In this document: in pieces, positions 20,169 through 31,423 of the stretch
Position numbering within the stretch: the first letter of the stretch is position 1
Layout: each line of letters opens with the position of its first letter
Source: Haplosporangium gracile
Lineage: Eukaryota; Mortierellomycota; Mortierellomycetes; Mortierellales; Mortierellaceae
Direction: 5' to 3'
Assembly: GCA_015499985.1 (NCBI GenBank)
Contig: JAAAUF010000330.1
Coordinates: 2,683 to 39,101 of the forward strand
Length of the DNA: 36,419 nt
Notes under the pieces: model-generated
Database searches by the model: none
Told to the model about the DNA's origin: nothing
The model's input: only the letters and a program-made list of their open reading frames with translations
Position numbers and translations under genes: made by a program

Positions 20169-21545
20169 AGGATGGGTCAGACGTGCCTAGCAACACTACA
20201 TAGTGTGGTTGTCAACAATAATAAAAATAATATCCCTTATTCTCACCGTGTCGACTGAGTGCACATCTCCCGCGTGTCTGTCTAGAGAGATGGACCGCTC
20301 TGGGTCATTGGGCGCAGCTTTTACCAATGGAGCTATTCTTCTCTCCATCTTCCAGTGTTGTTTTAGCCACCAAACAGCTCTGAATACATACTCTATATAT
20401 ATTTTTCCAGGTGTGGTGTAGTCTTTGGAGTATGTGTGTATTTTGTTTGCATGAGCCGCAGCCAGCCTCCTGTCTCTTGCTTTTTTTTTGATGTCGATTG
20501 ACCCTCCATATTTCCTTTTTCCTTATCGGATTGGTAACACCAGATGATAAAAAAGAGGATCGGGTTCTTCTCAAGGGTTGCTGCCTTCTCACGACATTTC
20601 GTTTAACCCTGAAGAGACAGTGCTGCGGCTCTAACCAGAAATACAACTCACTATTTGCTTGTCTTGGAAAAATGAGGGGAAAGGGCGTCCAACTCCATCC
20701 AGTCAAGCAACACTGTCCTCCTCTTGTTCCCTCGGATGTGCTAAGCCCAAGTGTAGTTGACTGCTGGGTTGTACAAACAGGTCAGACAGACCGAGAGCAA
20801 GATAACGAAACACTTCCTTGTAAACAAGCGCCATGTTATGCAGTGGAGTTGAACCCTGGGTGACTTGACTTTTGACCTATGTGTGACCATGGGAAGAGCA
20901 CACGATGGTATCCATTCTTGCATCTTGGCCCTCACTTTCTATGATGGCCTGACACAGTTTTGATGTGGCTATGGTGTCGGAATGGAAAAACGGAAAGAAA
21001 GAAAAGTAAGAATGCAGCCCATGGTCAGTGGTCAACTCCGTCTAGCTTTTGCCACGAAAGAGAAACAAAAATGGTAAAAAAAAAAGGAAATTTTTCCATT
21101 GTGTCTGTGTGTGTGCATGCACGATGAAGAAAGGAAAAGGAAGGGCGTATCAATAGGTCAAAAGATTGGTCCGAGCATGCATAGAAAGTGGTGACGAGTG
21201 AGGTGCAATGGCACATATCTCTATGCCGCGAGTACTTTTCGTTGGATTTTTGTTTTGACACACTCTTCGCCACCACATGCAAACTAAAACTCAATCTCCT
21301 AAGGAGACAGGCATGTCCGCACTCTGCGCCACCAGCACACCACTTGTTTTCTTTTTAGATAGACCCATCCCCCTCTTTTCTCCTCTTCATTGTTTTCACT
21401 TTTTTTTATCTCACTCCCTCACACACGCTCTTCATTCATAACATCCTCAACTCCTCCTGCTCTTTTCTCACAACCCTCACTCCCTTCATATACCCTTACA
21501 TACAATTTAGCACATAGAAGATTAACATACAAAATACACAAGATA
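20169..21545. other. Intergenic region upstream of the F-box gene
   Basis: About 1.4 kb between the GNAT stop and the F-box start codon, both plus strand. Only short, domain-free open frames occur. The last 200 bp (21340-21540) are C/T- and CA-rich and look like the F-box gene promoter/leader. Nothing else recognised. Confidence 0.5.
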
Positions 21546-24500
21546 ATGGCGCAAACACAACTGCCAACAGAGTGCATTACTTGCATCATCTCACACCTCG
21601 ACGGCGACCTCACAACCCTCTTCCACCTCCTCACTGTCAACTCCACATTCTTCCGCGCAACCCTCCCTTACCTCTACCGTGACCCATACCGGACCCTCGA
21701 ACGCCGAGAAGAAAAACGAGTCCGTCGCCAGGGCGGCTATCCCTCCTCGATCTGCAGCTCAGTCGCGGCCAAACGACTCCTCTACCTCTTGCTCCTCTCC
21801 TGCCGGCAAGGAGACGATCTGGTCCCCTTTCTCAATGTCGATTGGGACGAGCCGCTTTCGCCCTTTGTCTCGGATCAACCCCTCATGGCCTGTTATATCG
21901 ACCATCTCGGCGACCTCGACTTTGATCGCTGGACTGCAACTCTCAAACTCCTCCTCCTCGAATTCGACACCCAGATGGAGCAACACGCCTTTCGACTCTT
22001 CCGACTTCTCTTCTTGGACCATCACAAGGAGCGCGTAGAAAAGTTGGCCATTCCTATTACACATATTGAACCTTATATGGATTTGCTACCTCATCTCCGG
22101 AATTTGCAGCGGGTTAGATTCTACGAGGACGAGCTGGAGCAACCACCCGAGGAGCCTACACCTACACCACCAGCAGAACCAGAACCAGCAGCAGCGAACA
22201 ACCACAACCATGAGGAGGCGCTCGCAGCGGCAGTCAACGAGGAGGTTCAGACTGCTGAGGTTCAGACTGCTGAGGTTCAGGAAATTGTTAATGATACACT
22301 TATCGTTGAAGTCGAGGCCACTCCTGTCGTCCAAGATGTCGTCCCTGCTCTCGATCCTATCGCAGATCCTATTGCAGATCCTACCTCTGAGCCCGAGTCG
22401 GACCCTATCACAGAGCCACTCATCCCAGGATCAACACTAGAGCCCGTCGTCCCAGAACCAGCAGCGGAGCCAGCACCAGAGCCAGTCGAAGCACCAACAG
22501 CCGAGGCACCAACGATCGAACGCATGGCAGGGCAGCCCATCGCAGTAGTGGAAGAGGAGGCAGAGGCCGATAGGACAACAGTACTTGCGCAGGCTACAGA
22601 AGTCTCATGGTCCTCGCCAACAGTGGAAGAGACCCTTGAAGCGATCCTCGCCAACCTTATGGCAATTGAGACCGACTATGTTGCCCCACCAGTGCCAGCG
22701 GAGAAGATTTTCGATGAGACCCTTGATGAGATCCTCGCCGAGAGTCTGGCAATGGATGCCGCCTATATCGCCCCAGAACCTATACTGGTGGAGGAACAGA
22801 CTTTTGATGAGGTCCTCGATGGATTCATGGCGATTGAGACCGATTATGTTCTTCCAGAGCCAGTTCAGAGCGGAGTGACTGACGTTGTGGTTGAAACGGA
22901 GATGGTAACTGTAGCGGTGCCTGTGGTGGTGGGTGATGAGACGATTGTGGCGTTGGCGCCTGCGGCATTGGAGGAAGTTCCAGCTGAGGAAGAAGTAGAG
23001 GGAGAGGAGATCGTCGGTTTGGCTGCATTGCTCTCGGAGCACGAGACGGTTGCCACTGTCGAACATGGTCCAGCAGTGCCCAACTACGATGATATGTACG
23101 AGATTGAGACAGCGGTCATGCTGCGTATGTTTACAGAGTCGACTCGGTTCAGAAACACTGACTCATCCGGGTATGCACCTGAGGAGGCTATGGCATATAT
23201 CTTGGCCCTGGTGGGCGATCCTGAGGATGTCTTTGTGCCCGAGGCAGCAATGGCGGACATTCTTTTCTTACTTGGCAACCCTGAGGGTCACGAGCAACTT
23301 TGGGAGACGACTGAGTTGGAGAATGAGGAGGCAGAAGAGGAAGCAGAAGAAGTTATTGCTGTAGAGGAGGAAGTGGTGGCTGTCCTAGAGGAGGTGGATA
23401 ATGTTATGCCTCAGGAGCAGGAGCAGCCACCAGCTCAGGAGGAGACTCCAGAAGAACCCGCACAGCCTGCACGTCCTGTCTTTGACCCTACTCCCGACGG
23501 TGTCAAGTTCCTGAAAGCTCATGCAGACCTCTTTGGACCTGGACCTGGACGCGTCGGACCTGGTCTCATCGAGATCGAGCCCCCTTACTCTTGGATCCAC
23601 CCCTCAGACTCAGACAACATCACCTATAGTAGTCGCTATGTGGAGCTGCTCAGGGCGCAGTCGAACCCTACGATTATTCAGTTCCACAACTGGGAGCGGT
23701 TCCGTCACTACCTCAAGGATACGCCCGTTGAGAAAGTCAAGCGACTGCGGTACTTTTACGAGGAGTGGCCTGAGGCCGAGTGGGATCAGGTTGGGTTGTT
23801 GAAGAAGTGCCGCAGCCTGGAAAAGTTCTCCTCTAGAATCTTTGACCCGACCATCTTCAAGTTTGCGATCGAAGAGCAGCAGGACCGGGACATCTACCAG
23901 GAGCTATGTAAGAGAGGTGTTGCAGGCGCGTCGACAAGTCTGGGCGGTGGCAGGAGCCATGGTGGACACTATGGCCCTGGCAAGGATCCTGTTCCCCTGC
24001 GCAAAGTCAACCTCAAGAACTGCAGCATTGGGTTCATTCACCCTGTGCTTGAGGATATTTGCACAGCCTTCAAGTCTAGTCTCGAGTCGGTCGTCTGTCG
24101 TCTCGACAGTGCAGACAGTTGTCTTTTCTTAAGTCCGTTCTGCGACATGCCTCGACTCACGGTGTTGGACCTTCGTCACGACTGTTCCAATGCCCTCGTC
24201 AACGACGCCTCTTTCTTGCGCGCCTGTCCTAACCTCAAGACCCTGCGTTTGCGCGACGGTAACATGGAGCAGACGTCGACGATCGAGACCTCCATCGCGC
24301 TGTATGAACCATGGCATCTGCCTTGTCTTGAGGAGCTGGTCCTGGTCGGCACTGCCTGCGACCTCTTCAACTACGAGTCCCTTGCCTACTCGCCACAGCT
24401 TCAGTCTCTTCGCCTTGAGTGTGATGTGCCTGATATGGGTGTCCACGTTGTCAGCAAGATGTACCAAGAGCACCTTGCTCTTCCCTCTTGGAACTGGTAA

Positions 24501-25507
24501 GTTTTATTTTCTTTTGCTTTTGCTTTTGCTTTGTTTGCTGGTGGTCGGACGACAGCTGCAACATTCCTTCTCACGCAGAGCTCTTTTTTTCTCTCTTTGT
24601 TGAACCTACCAGGACGTGGAAGTTGCCTCGTCTTCACACTCTCGCATTGAAGGGTAGACCAGCCCATCTCTTCCGCGCCTGTCTGCTCCTCGGCTGCCCC
24701 AAGTTGACCAGCGTCCACCTTGACGTCGGCAGAGTCCCCCGCTCCGTCACTTCAACTAGAGACGCCCTTTCTACCACTCTCTCTACCTTCAACTCGCCAG
24801 TTCGCTCGCTCACCCTCAAGGGCCACTGGTTCATGAATTCCTCCGCCACAATCGTGCTCCACTTCTTCCAGACTTGGTTCTCTTCCCTCACCTATCTCAA
24901 ATTCGAATCGACCGTCTTTTTCGACGATCGTTCGATGCTCGACGGCCTTTACTCCATTCCCAGCCTCCGTAAGGTCTTCCTGTGTCGCCAGACCGTCTCG
25001 AGGTACGACGCATGGAAGCTTGGATTGGAAGAGTGCCCCCTCAAGAGCCCATTCGAGTGGGAGCGCAAGACTCGTCATATCTCTTTCCAGGCTGAACTCC
25101 AGCGTCTTCGTCTGGTGGCTAAGCAGAAGTTGGCCGAGGCAGAGGAGAAAGAGGCGCAAGCTAAGACTGCTCTGCTCGAGGCTGAGGCTGACGAGGCTAG
25201 GGCCAAGGCCGCAATGGCAGCATTGGCGGCTGACGACAATACCATCTCTTCGGATGTTTCCGTGGACAACAACAACAAAGTCAAGCCAGAGCCCACTCCT
25301 ACGGACAGGATGCGCTGTCAGAGCGTCGATAGTGCGATTGCGTTGGAGGAGGAGCAAGCACAGGCAACCGAACAGGCCAAGACTGAGCTGGAAGAGACAG
25401 AAAGAGATCGCTTCGAGAGTCAGCGCTGTGTCTATATCTTCAAGAACAAGCGTTACCACCGCGAGGATGATACCCCACAGAGTGCCCTTCTTGCCTGCTC
25501 ATTGTAA
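21546..25507 (+). CDS. F-box / leucine-rich-repeat-like protein with acidic repeat insert
   Basis: Two exons (21546-24496, 24613-25507) give 1,281 residues. The N-terminus (LPTECITCIISHLDGDLTTLFHLLTVNSTFF..LPYLYRDPY, about 7-48) is the F-box-like start seen in large numbers of Mortierella proteins; F-boxes link substrates to SCF ubiquitin ligases through Skp1. Then comes a long acidic, Pro/Glu/Ala/Val-rich insert (about 195-650) with internal repeats, including three units of about 30 residues near 361, 390 and 420 (ETLxxILAxxLAM..xYxAPxP). A folded part with irregular leucine-rich segments (about 660-1140, such as LTVLDLRHDC and LKTLRLRDG) follows, then an Ala/Glu coiled coil (about 1180-1225). 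The chosen start follows the leader; an upstream in-frame ATG at 21390 would add a low-complexity leader translation and was not used. The target is unknown. Confidence 0.85.
22242..22280 (+). repeat. 15-nt tandem repeat inside the F-box gene
   Basis: About 2.6 perfect units of a 15-nt sequence encode EVQTA-EVQTA-EVQ within the acidic insert. Similar short repeats (Asp-Pro-Ile-Ala) follow near 22350-22385. Their identity at DNA level suggests recent slippage. Confidence 0.85.
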
Positions 25508-25543
25508 AACATCATAGAACGTACTTCTTCCATTTTGAAATGA

Positions 25544-25549
25544 AATAAA
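25544..25549 (+). terminator. Possible polyadenylation signal AATAAA
   Basis: The canonical hexamer lies 37 nt after the F-box gene stop codon, followed by an A-rich tract. The position suits a short 3' untranslated region, but no transcript evidence is available. Confidence 0.4.
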
Positions 25550-25919
25550 CAAAACAAACAAGAAAAAAAACCACCTGAATCTGCATGGCCTCTGGAACAC
25601 TGCAGCTCTAAGTCTGAAACTCATTGACACACACCCTCACACCCACAGACACATTCTCAAGTGTATTTTTCTGCGATTGCTTGTGTTTTTGTTCCTGGTG
25701 GTCTGTTCCCAGACAAGTGTCGCCAGTACGACAGGCAGGGCAAGACAAGCGCGATTGAAAAATGTGCAGAAACAGGTTCGTTTTTATTTACACGGAAGGA
25801 AAAGTGGATAGCAAAGCCATATGAATCGCGGAAGGTAGGAGGGAGGGGAGGATCTTGTCTTTCAAGAAACGCCAGACCCAGACCCAAACAGGTGTCGCTC
25901 AATCCTTGTGCTTGTCCTG

Positions 25920-26193
25920 TTATCGCTGAAACTGCTTAATGTGCTTGTCCATTATCAGATCGATCCAGTCGAAAAGGATACAGAGAATTTCTGCAAACAA
26001 ACAAAAAAAGTGTTCTTTTGAGATGTTGGGAGTTGGTGGTGTTACTGGTTGAGTGTTGTAAAATACATAGTCGTAGAGTGAAAAAGAAGAAAAGTAAAGG
26101 ACAGAGTGGATGGTTGCTGGTGTATGTGTTTCCCCGGTTATTGCTGCTGATTGTTGCGATAGGAGTGGGTTGAGTTGAGTCGGCTGCATCCAT
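25920..26193 (-). CDS. Possible two-exon small membrane protein
   Basis: Not a recognised family. The last exon 25990-25920 follows a very good acceptor (TTTGTTTGTTTGCAG on the minus strand). It encodes a 22-residue hydrophobic-then-basic tail (ILCILFDWIDLIMDKHIKQF plus QR) and a stop. An ATG at 26193 (MDAADSTQPTP) can be joined to it in phase by a 55-nt intron with donor GTAACA at about 26045, giving roughly 70 residues. Ahead of the ATG lies a pyrimidine-rich stretch. The middle of the product is low quality, and the whole model is speculative. Confidence 0.2.
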
Positions 26194-26334
26194 GATATGG
26201 TTAGGGTTGGGGGGAAAGGAGTGGAGTGGGGTTGCTGTTTGTGTTGAGTTGTTGGGTTTGTTGAACTATCGGGCAACTTCGGTTGGCGATATTTTTTTGG
26301 GTTTCTTTTTCCTGCTAAAAGCGCTCAAGGTCGT

Positions 26335-27230
26335 TTAGACCGATGCGGTGGCAGCAGCGCGCTTGCGCTTGTAGTCGTTGATAGCCGACTTGATTGCATC
26401 CTCCGCGAGCACTATTAAAGGAAGGAGAGCGAGTTAGTTAGGGAGAGAGTTATGTGGAGGACAGTATACGTCTTTGGTCCCTTTTCTTTATTTCTTCTTG
26501 ACAACATAGTTGCCTGCGCTATTGTTCTTGTTTTCTTTTTTTCCTTTCTTGACTACCTGGATGTCTGCGCTGTTGCTTGTCGATCTTTTTTGTGTGTCAC
26601 TGCGCAAATAGACTGACAACCAAAAAAAAAAAACCCCCCCCCAAAATATCCCCAGGAGAAAGACCAACTAAGAATCAGATAAGAAAACAAAACCAACAAC
26701 TTACTGGAGCAGTGAAGCTTGACGGGAGGGAGGCAAAGTTCCTTGGCAATCTCGGTGTTCTTGATAGAACCAGCATCCTCAAGAGTCATACCACGGACAC
26801 GCTCGGTCATATAACTCGAGGAAGCAATGGCAGAGCCACATCCAAAGGTCTTAAACTTGACATCGACAATCTTGCCGGATTCCTCGTCGACCTTGATTTG
26901 GAGCTTCATGACATCACCGCAGGCGGGTGCGCCGACGAGACCGGTGCCGACAAAGGGATCGGCCTTGTTGAAGGATCCGACGTTGCGGGGACGCTCGTAG
27001 TGGTCAATGACCTAATTCAAATGCAATTCCATCGACGGTGTGAGTGTTTGTATGTATCGGTTGGTTGTCGTTCGTTATTTTAACGAGGACTGACTGTTGA
27101 CTGGGGTGAATATGGGTGTGAATAGGAGTAGCGACTAAAGTACCTTGGGGTGGTAGGAGCGGACGGCGATGGCGGCCGAGGGCTTTGCGAAGAGGGATCG
27201 GGAGGCGTTGAAGACGGTTGTGCGAAGCAT
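26335..27230 (-). CDS. ISU1: Mitochondrial iron-sulphur cluster scaffold ISCU
   Basis: Three exons (27230-27144, 27011-26705, 26411-26335) give 156 residues. ISCU is the matrix scaffold on which Nfs1-Isd11, frataxin and ferredoxin build [2Fe-2S] clusters before transfer by Hsp70/Hsc20. Seen: a basic presequence (about 1-27, ending RSYHPKV), then IDHYERPRNVGSF, cluster ligands in GAPACGD (Cys60, Asp62), FGCGSAIASSS and LHCS, the Hsp70-binding LPPVK motif just before the last Cys, and the C-terminus MLAEDAIKSAI..YKRKR. All ligands are present. Intron 2 (293 nt) contains adjacent poly-A and poly-C runs. The gene shares a 517-bp divergent promoter with NIP7. Confidence 0.96.
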
Positions 27231-27747
27231 GATTAGAATATATGTGTGTGTATGTGAGTGAGTAAGTTGGGGTGTGAAGAGAGAAGGAGGAAGGAAGAAG
27301 GAAGAAGGTTGACACAAGAAAGACGAGACAAATAGAGCGAGAAACGGAGAAGTGTTACTCACTTTACAATCGCACGTATCGCACGTACACCCCCCATGAC
27401 AGCCATGACAGAGGAGAGGAGGAAGGACAGAGCAGAGTTTGCTTGGCTGAGAAAGGAGATTTTCACAGGATGATCTGTACTTGCATAATTGACAACGAAT
27501 GTTAAGCCACTTTAGATCAATTGCCCGTTCATTCTCACTTCTCTCACTGTGACTGTGCAATCAATCATCCTTTCGAACAACAAAGCAGGAAAAGCAAGTC
27601 GCATTCTCAAAGGGTATAAGGGCTTGGTCCAGTGAAGTGACTTTTCTGTCCTCTTGTGCCTTTTATTCATTCGCATCACTTCACCCTCTCTCCATCACTG
27701 CTCCATCACACATCACCTCACTCGACACTGGACAGACAACAGCCGCC
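27231..27747. promoter_or_regulatory. Divergent promoter region, ISCU / NIP7
   Basis: 517 bp separate the two outward-facing start codons. No coding sequence fits. The NIP7 side (27655-27735) is CT/CA-rich. Confidence 0.55.
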
Positions 27748-28939
27748 ATGAGACCATTGACAGAGCTCGAGACAAAAACCTTCTTCGAAAAGTTGGCAAA
27801 ATAGTACGTCCTATAACAGCTTTAAAACAACTAACAATGGACACACTACGGCTTATGAGTTCTGTTTGCCACCATTTTGCAAAGAAAGCAACGCTCAAAG
27901 CGAACACTCTGTTAACAACCGGACCCTCTCTGTCTTTCAACCCGAATAGCATCGGACGCAACATCACTCACTTGATCGACCGCGGTGATGAGACCTATTG
28001 CTTCCGTCTCCACCGCGACCGTGTATACTACGTCAGGTAAAGATCAATAGCCTGTAGTCTAGTAGTATCCTCTCAGGACAGATTGAAAGAGGGGCCCTTC
28101 ATTAACCAACATTCCCTTTCCTCGATGATAGTGAGTCGGTGATGCGCAAGGCGACAAGCGTTGGACGTGATCAGTTGATTTCGCTCGGTATCTGCTTCGG
28201 AAAGTTCACAAAGACTGGAAAGTTCCGTATGCACGTCACCTGCCTCGACTACATCGCACAATACGCCAAGGTAAACACTCAGAGTTATTTATTGTGGAGG
28301 CAATCATGTTAACGGATCAGAATCATAGCAGCTCTCCAGGAGAAGATACTAAGGAGCTTGCAGGACACCAATCCTTGTTCAGGATCCTGTGGAGATCAAC
28401 TCTGTCAGTCTAAGGACATCCTTGATATTCAGTGGTGCGCAATGATCACAGCAGACAGGGGCAGGACAGATCTGAAGATAGAGCTAGTCGCATTGATCAG
28501 AGGCTTTTTGACTTGTTGGCGCTCCAGGGATTAATTATGTAGTCGAGTCAGCAGACTTGGGTCAGTCATTAAGCAACAGGAGAATCTGCGTTAGTCGGCC
28601 ATAACAGCTGCGACAACAGCAAGGGACCATAATAACACCGGCTAATCCACCTATCCACATACGTCTAACGAAAAATAGCACAAGGTGTGGATTAAGCCTA
28701 ACGGCGAGATGCCCTTCCTGTACGGGAACCACGTTGTGAAGGCTCATATTGGTCGTGTCACCGAAGATACCCCAGAGCACCAGGGAGTCATTGTCTACTC
28801 GATGACGGATGTGCCCCTCGGCTTCGGCGTCACTGCCCGCTCAACATCTGACACCCGTAAGATGGAGCCCACTGCCATCGTTGTCTTCCACCAGGCCGAT
28901 ATCGGAGAGTACCTTCGCCAAGAGGATACCCTTTTCTAA
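27748..28939 (+). CDS. NIP7: 60S ribosome biogenesis factor NIP7
   Basis: Four exons (27748-27803, 27950-28036, 28132-28270, 28679-28939) give 180 residues, the exact family size. NIP7 is a nucleolar protein needed for pre-rRNA processing and 60S assembly; its C-terminal PUA domain binds RNA. Seen: [17 protein letters not shown], the conserved start, [35 protein letters not shown], then the PUA domain ([43 protein letters not shown]) and the end [20 protein letters not shown]. All junction phases agree. The last intron (408 nt) is longer than the others. Confidence 0.97.
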
Positions 28940-29251
28940 ACAACCATTACTGCATTTACTCTTTTTTGCACGCCACTCTTTATTAGCATCTTCTTTACTC
29001 CCTTTTTCTTCAACCATTAAAAATATCATAGTTCATGCACATCTGATCTCCCTTTTGCAGTGTGTCGTTTTGAATGGCATGTTTTCTTGTCTTTTAACGC
29101 ATCAGAACAGATCATAGTCCTTGCATTTGCGATCTGCGTCTGTAACTGTTTTTTAAAGTGCTTCATTTTGAATGGTATGTACATTGAATTACTACAACTA
29201 CGAACAATTAACACTCGACACCGACACGAAGCTAGCAAAAAATCCAACAAG
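28940..29251. other. Convergent intergenic spacer
   Basis: About 310 bp between the NIP7 stop (plus) and the MFS transporter stop (minus). It holds both 3' ends. Two near-copies of a short phrase (TTTTGAATGG, at about 29068 and 29166) occur. No gene was seen. Confidence 0.5.
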
Positions 29252-31423
29252 CTAGTTAAGGCGCGCAGGTTTGAGGATATCCTCTCTAGACCCTCTCATA
29301 CCAACCAACCCCTTATCGCCACCATTCCCCCCTCCATCAACCTGCTTCTCCACTAACGAATTCTCGCCCGGCGAGAACTTGACCGCTGGTAACGCTCCTT
29401 CCTCCTCCCCTACAATTGTCTGGAACTCCAAACTGTACTTTGACCACGTCAATCCACCAGGGGTGCCTCGACGCTGCGCCTCGTCCTCCTTATACTTTTG
29501 AAGATCCTTGTTTTTCTGCTTCACACCCCCGAACCAAAGTGCGGCCACGGGGAGACACAAGAGCAACGATCCACTCATCGTCAGACAGATTGCCCCGAAC
29601 CCAAGTCGTTCATATACAATTCCGCAGATCACAGGACCGACAAGGACACCGATAGAAAAGGCCATGTTGAACATTGCGTAGGCGCGGGCAAAGCCATCGC
29701 CGGCACCTGTGGTTCGAACCACGGCCGAGATCTCTCCCAGAACGGGGGTGAGGATGGCGGTGCTCGTGGTGCCAATGACGGTGAAGAGAAAAATGATCAT
29801 AGAGAGAGATTGTTGGTAGACGCCTGTAAGGATCACGGATGTGCCACAGATGATGATTGCGACCACGCACATTATCTTTGCGCCGAACCTATCCGATAAC
29901 GCGCCTTTGAAGCACAAAGTCGAAATGTGACGATTTGGTGTTAGTTCACAACTCAAGCTCTCATGAGCAACATTTGTATCAAAAAGAGGGTCTTCATACC
30001 TGAAATGGGGGCGGTGATGGTGGGGAGGGAGAAGGCCATAAAGACAAGCCCAATCTTCTCAGAGGTAAGATCAAAAGTACTGGCAAGATGCAACGGGACC
30101 GTCGGCTCGGCGCCCGAAAATACAAATGAATTGCAAGCCGTGACAATAACACAGGCCAACAGACGCTTATTCTTGATCAACTTCCAGAAACTGGTGCTTT
30201 CCTCTAATCGCTGGTTCTTTCTGGTAGCTACAACTTCAGCCTTCTCCTCGGTTGCTTCCTCTTGCTTGCCCTGAATTCGGAGTGCCTTCACGATCTCTTC
30301 GCGCTCTTCGATGATCAGGGCGCGGCATGCGAAATCGATCAAGGTGATGGCGCAGCAAAAGATAAACGGTGCTTGGTACCCACCGCGTTCATAGAGAATA
30401 CCTCCCAGCGGAGGACCCATCATCAGACCAAGCGTATACCCCACAAGAGCTTTCCCCATCTGCACACCAAGGACATTCGCTGGGAAGACATCTGTAATCA
30501 AAGCCAGCCCCAGAGTCCAGACAGACCCACCAGCAACACCCTGGAGAAGCCGCGCCAGCAAAAAGACATAAAAGTTGGTCGCGACCATGAAGAGTACGGT
30601 TGAGAGGAACATGCCGACGAGACCGATCAACATGGGGACTCGACGCGAGAGGAAACGGTCTCCCAGGACACCAAAGATTGGAGAGGATAGTAGGATTCCG
30701 ACGGCGTAGACGGCAAGTAGTAATCCTGTATCGGTCGCTCCTCCGTTCATCTTTTCCGAGACAATGAATGGGATAATCGGCACTATTATTCCATACTGTA
30801 CGTATCCATTTCATTGAAAGAAAAGAGGGTTAGAGACCCGTCTTTTTTTTTTTCTTCACGTCTCTGCTGTCAATCACATGAAGTACAACAACAAGAACAG
30901 TAACGAAGCTTACGGTGGCCATGTCGACAAAGAGGGCAAGGAAGACGGTAAAGAGAATAAAGTTGGGCGATCGACGGAGACGACCAAACCACCTATGCCG
31001 CTTGACCTGAAGACTCAACTGACTCGTCGACTGCCTCAAAAAATCACTCTCCTTTCCAGGAAAACCCAACATCTCGTCCTCATAGAGGTCTTCACCATCA
31101 GGGTGTACCCTCCCCTTCCGACCGCCTCCGCCTGTCCTGAAAGCGTCTCCTAGTTTCCTGGATGATAGTGTGTGAAGTTGATGCTGTTGTTGTTTCTCGT
31201 CGTACTCACCGTCGCCGTCGTTGTGTGCGCGTCGATAGGAAGATGAAGCCGAGTAGATCGAGTGAGAGGACTGTGCGGGGCTGACTTCAATCTCGGCTGG
31301 TGGGAGGAGTACACTTCCTGCTGGACTTGCCATCGTCGATCCCGCTCCTGATCTTGCTCCAGCCGCGATTGGGCTTTGGTTCTGGCTGTGATAGCCGCTA
31401 CTGTCCCTTGGATTTGTGGCCAT
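29252..31423 (-). CDS. MFS transporter, DHA1/vesicular-amine-like
   Basis: Three exons (31423-30914, 30795-30000, 29904-29252) give 652 residues. The major facilitator fold has 12 membrane segments. Seen: first segment LFTVFLALFVDMATYGIIVPIIPF; the conserved loop 2-3 motif GVLGDRFLSRRVPMLIG (the GxxxDRxGRR type); the GLMMGPPLGGILYERGGY motif C of antiporters; and the second-half loop GALSDRFGAK. These features fit drug:H+ antiporters or vesicular amine-type carriers of fungi; the substrate is unknown. About 145 residues of hydrophilic, Ser/Gly-rich N-terminal tail and an about 75-residue C-terminal tail face the cytosol. This tail is long for the family and may be regulatory. The exon 1/2 junction falls within the first membrane segment and restores DMATYGIIVP in phase. 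Confidence 0.9.

Larger units (their letters stand above)
25508..26334. other. Convergent intergenic region, with a possible small gene
   Basis: About 830 bp between the F-box gene stop (plus) and the ISCU stop (minus). It holds the F-box 3' end and a possible minus-strand two-exon mini-gene (listed separately). A pyrimidine-rich minus-strand stretch with CCCTAACC near 26195-26230 could be a promoter for it. Confidence 0.4.

Noticed and set aside
20830..20880. GGTTCAACTCC on the minus strand, similar to a tRNA B-box
   Set aside because: The flanking bases do not form a T-stem, and no A-box or acceptor stem pairs with it, so it is not a tRNA.
21390..21545. Upstream in-frame ATG for the F-box protein (MFSLFFISLPHTRSS)
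   Set aside because: The added 52 residues translate a CT/CA-rich leader typical of fungal promoters; the F-box begins normally from the ATG at 21546.
29709..29722. Perfect 14-bp palindrome GTGGTTCGAACCAC
   Set aside because: It lies inside MFS transporter coding sequence and is explained by its codons; no cloverleaf can be folded around it.
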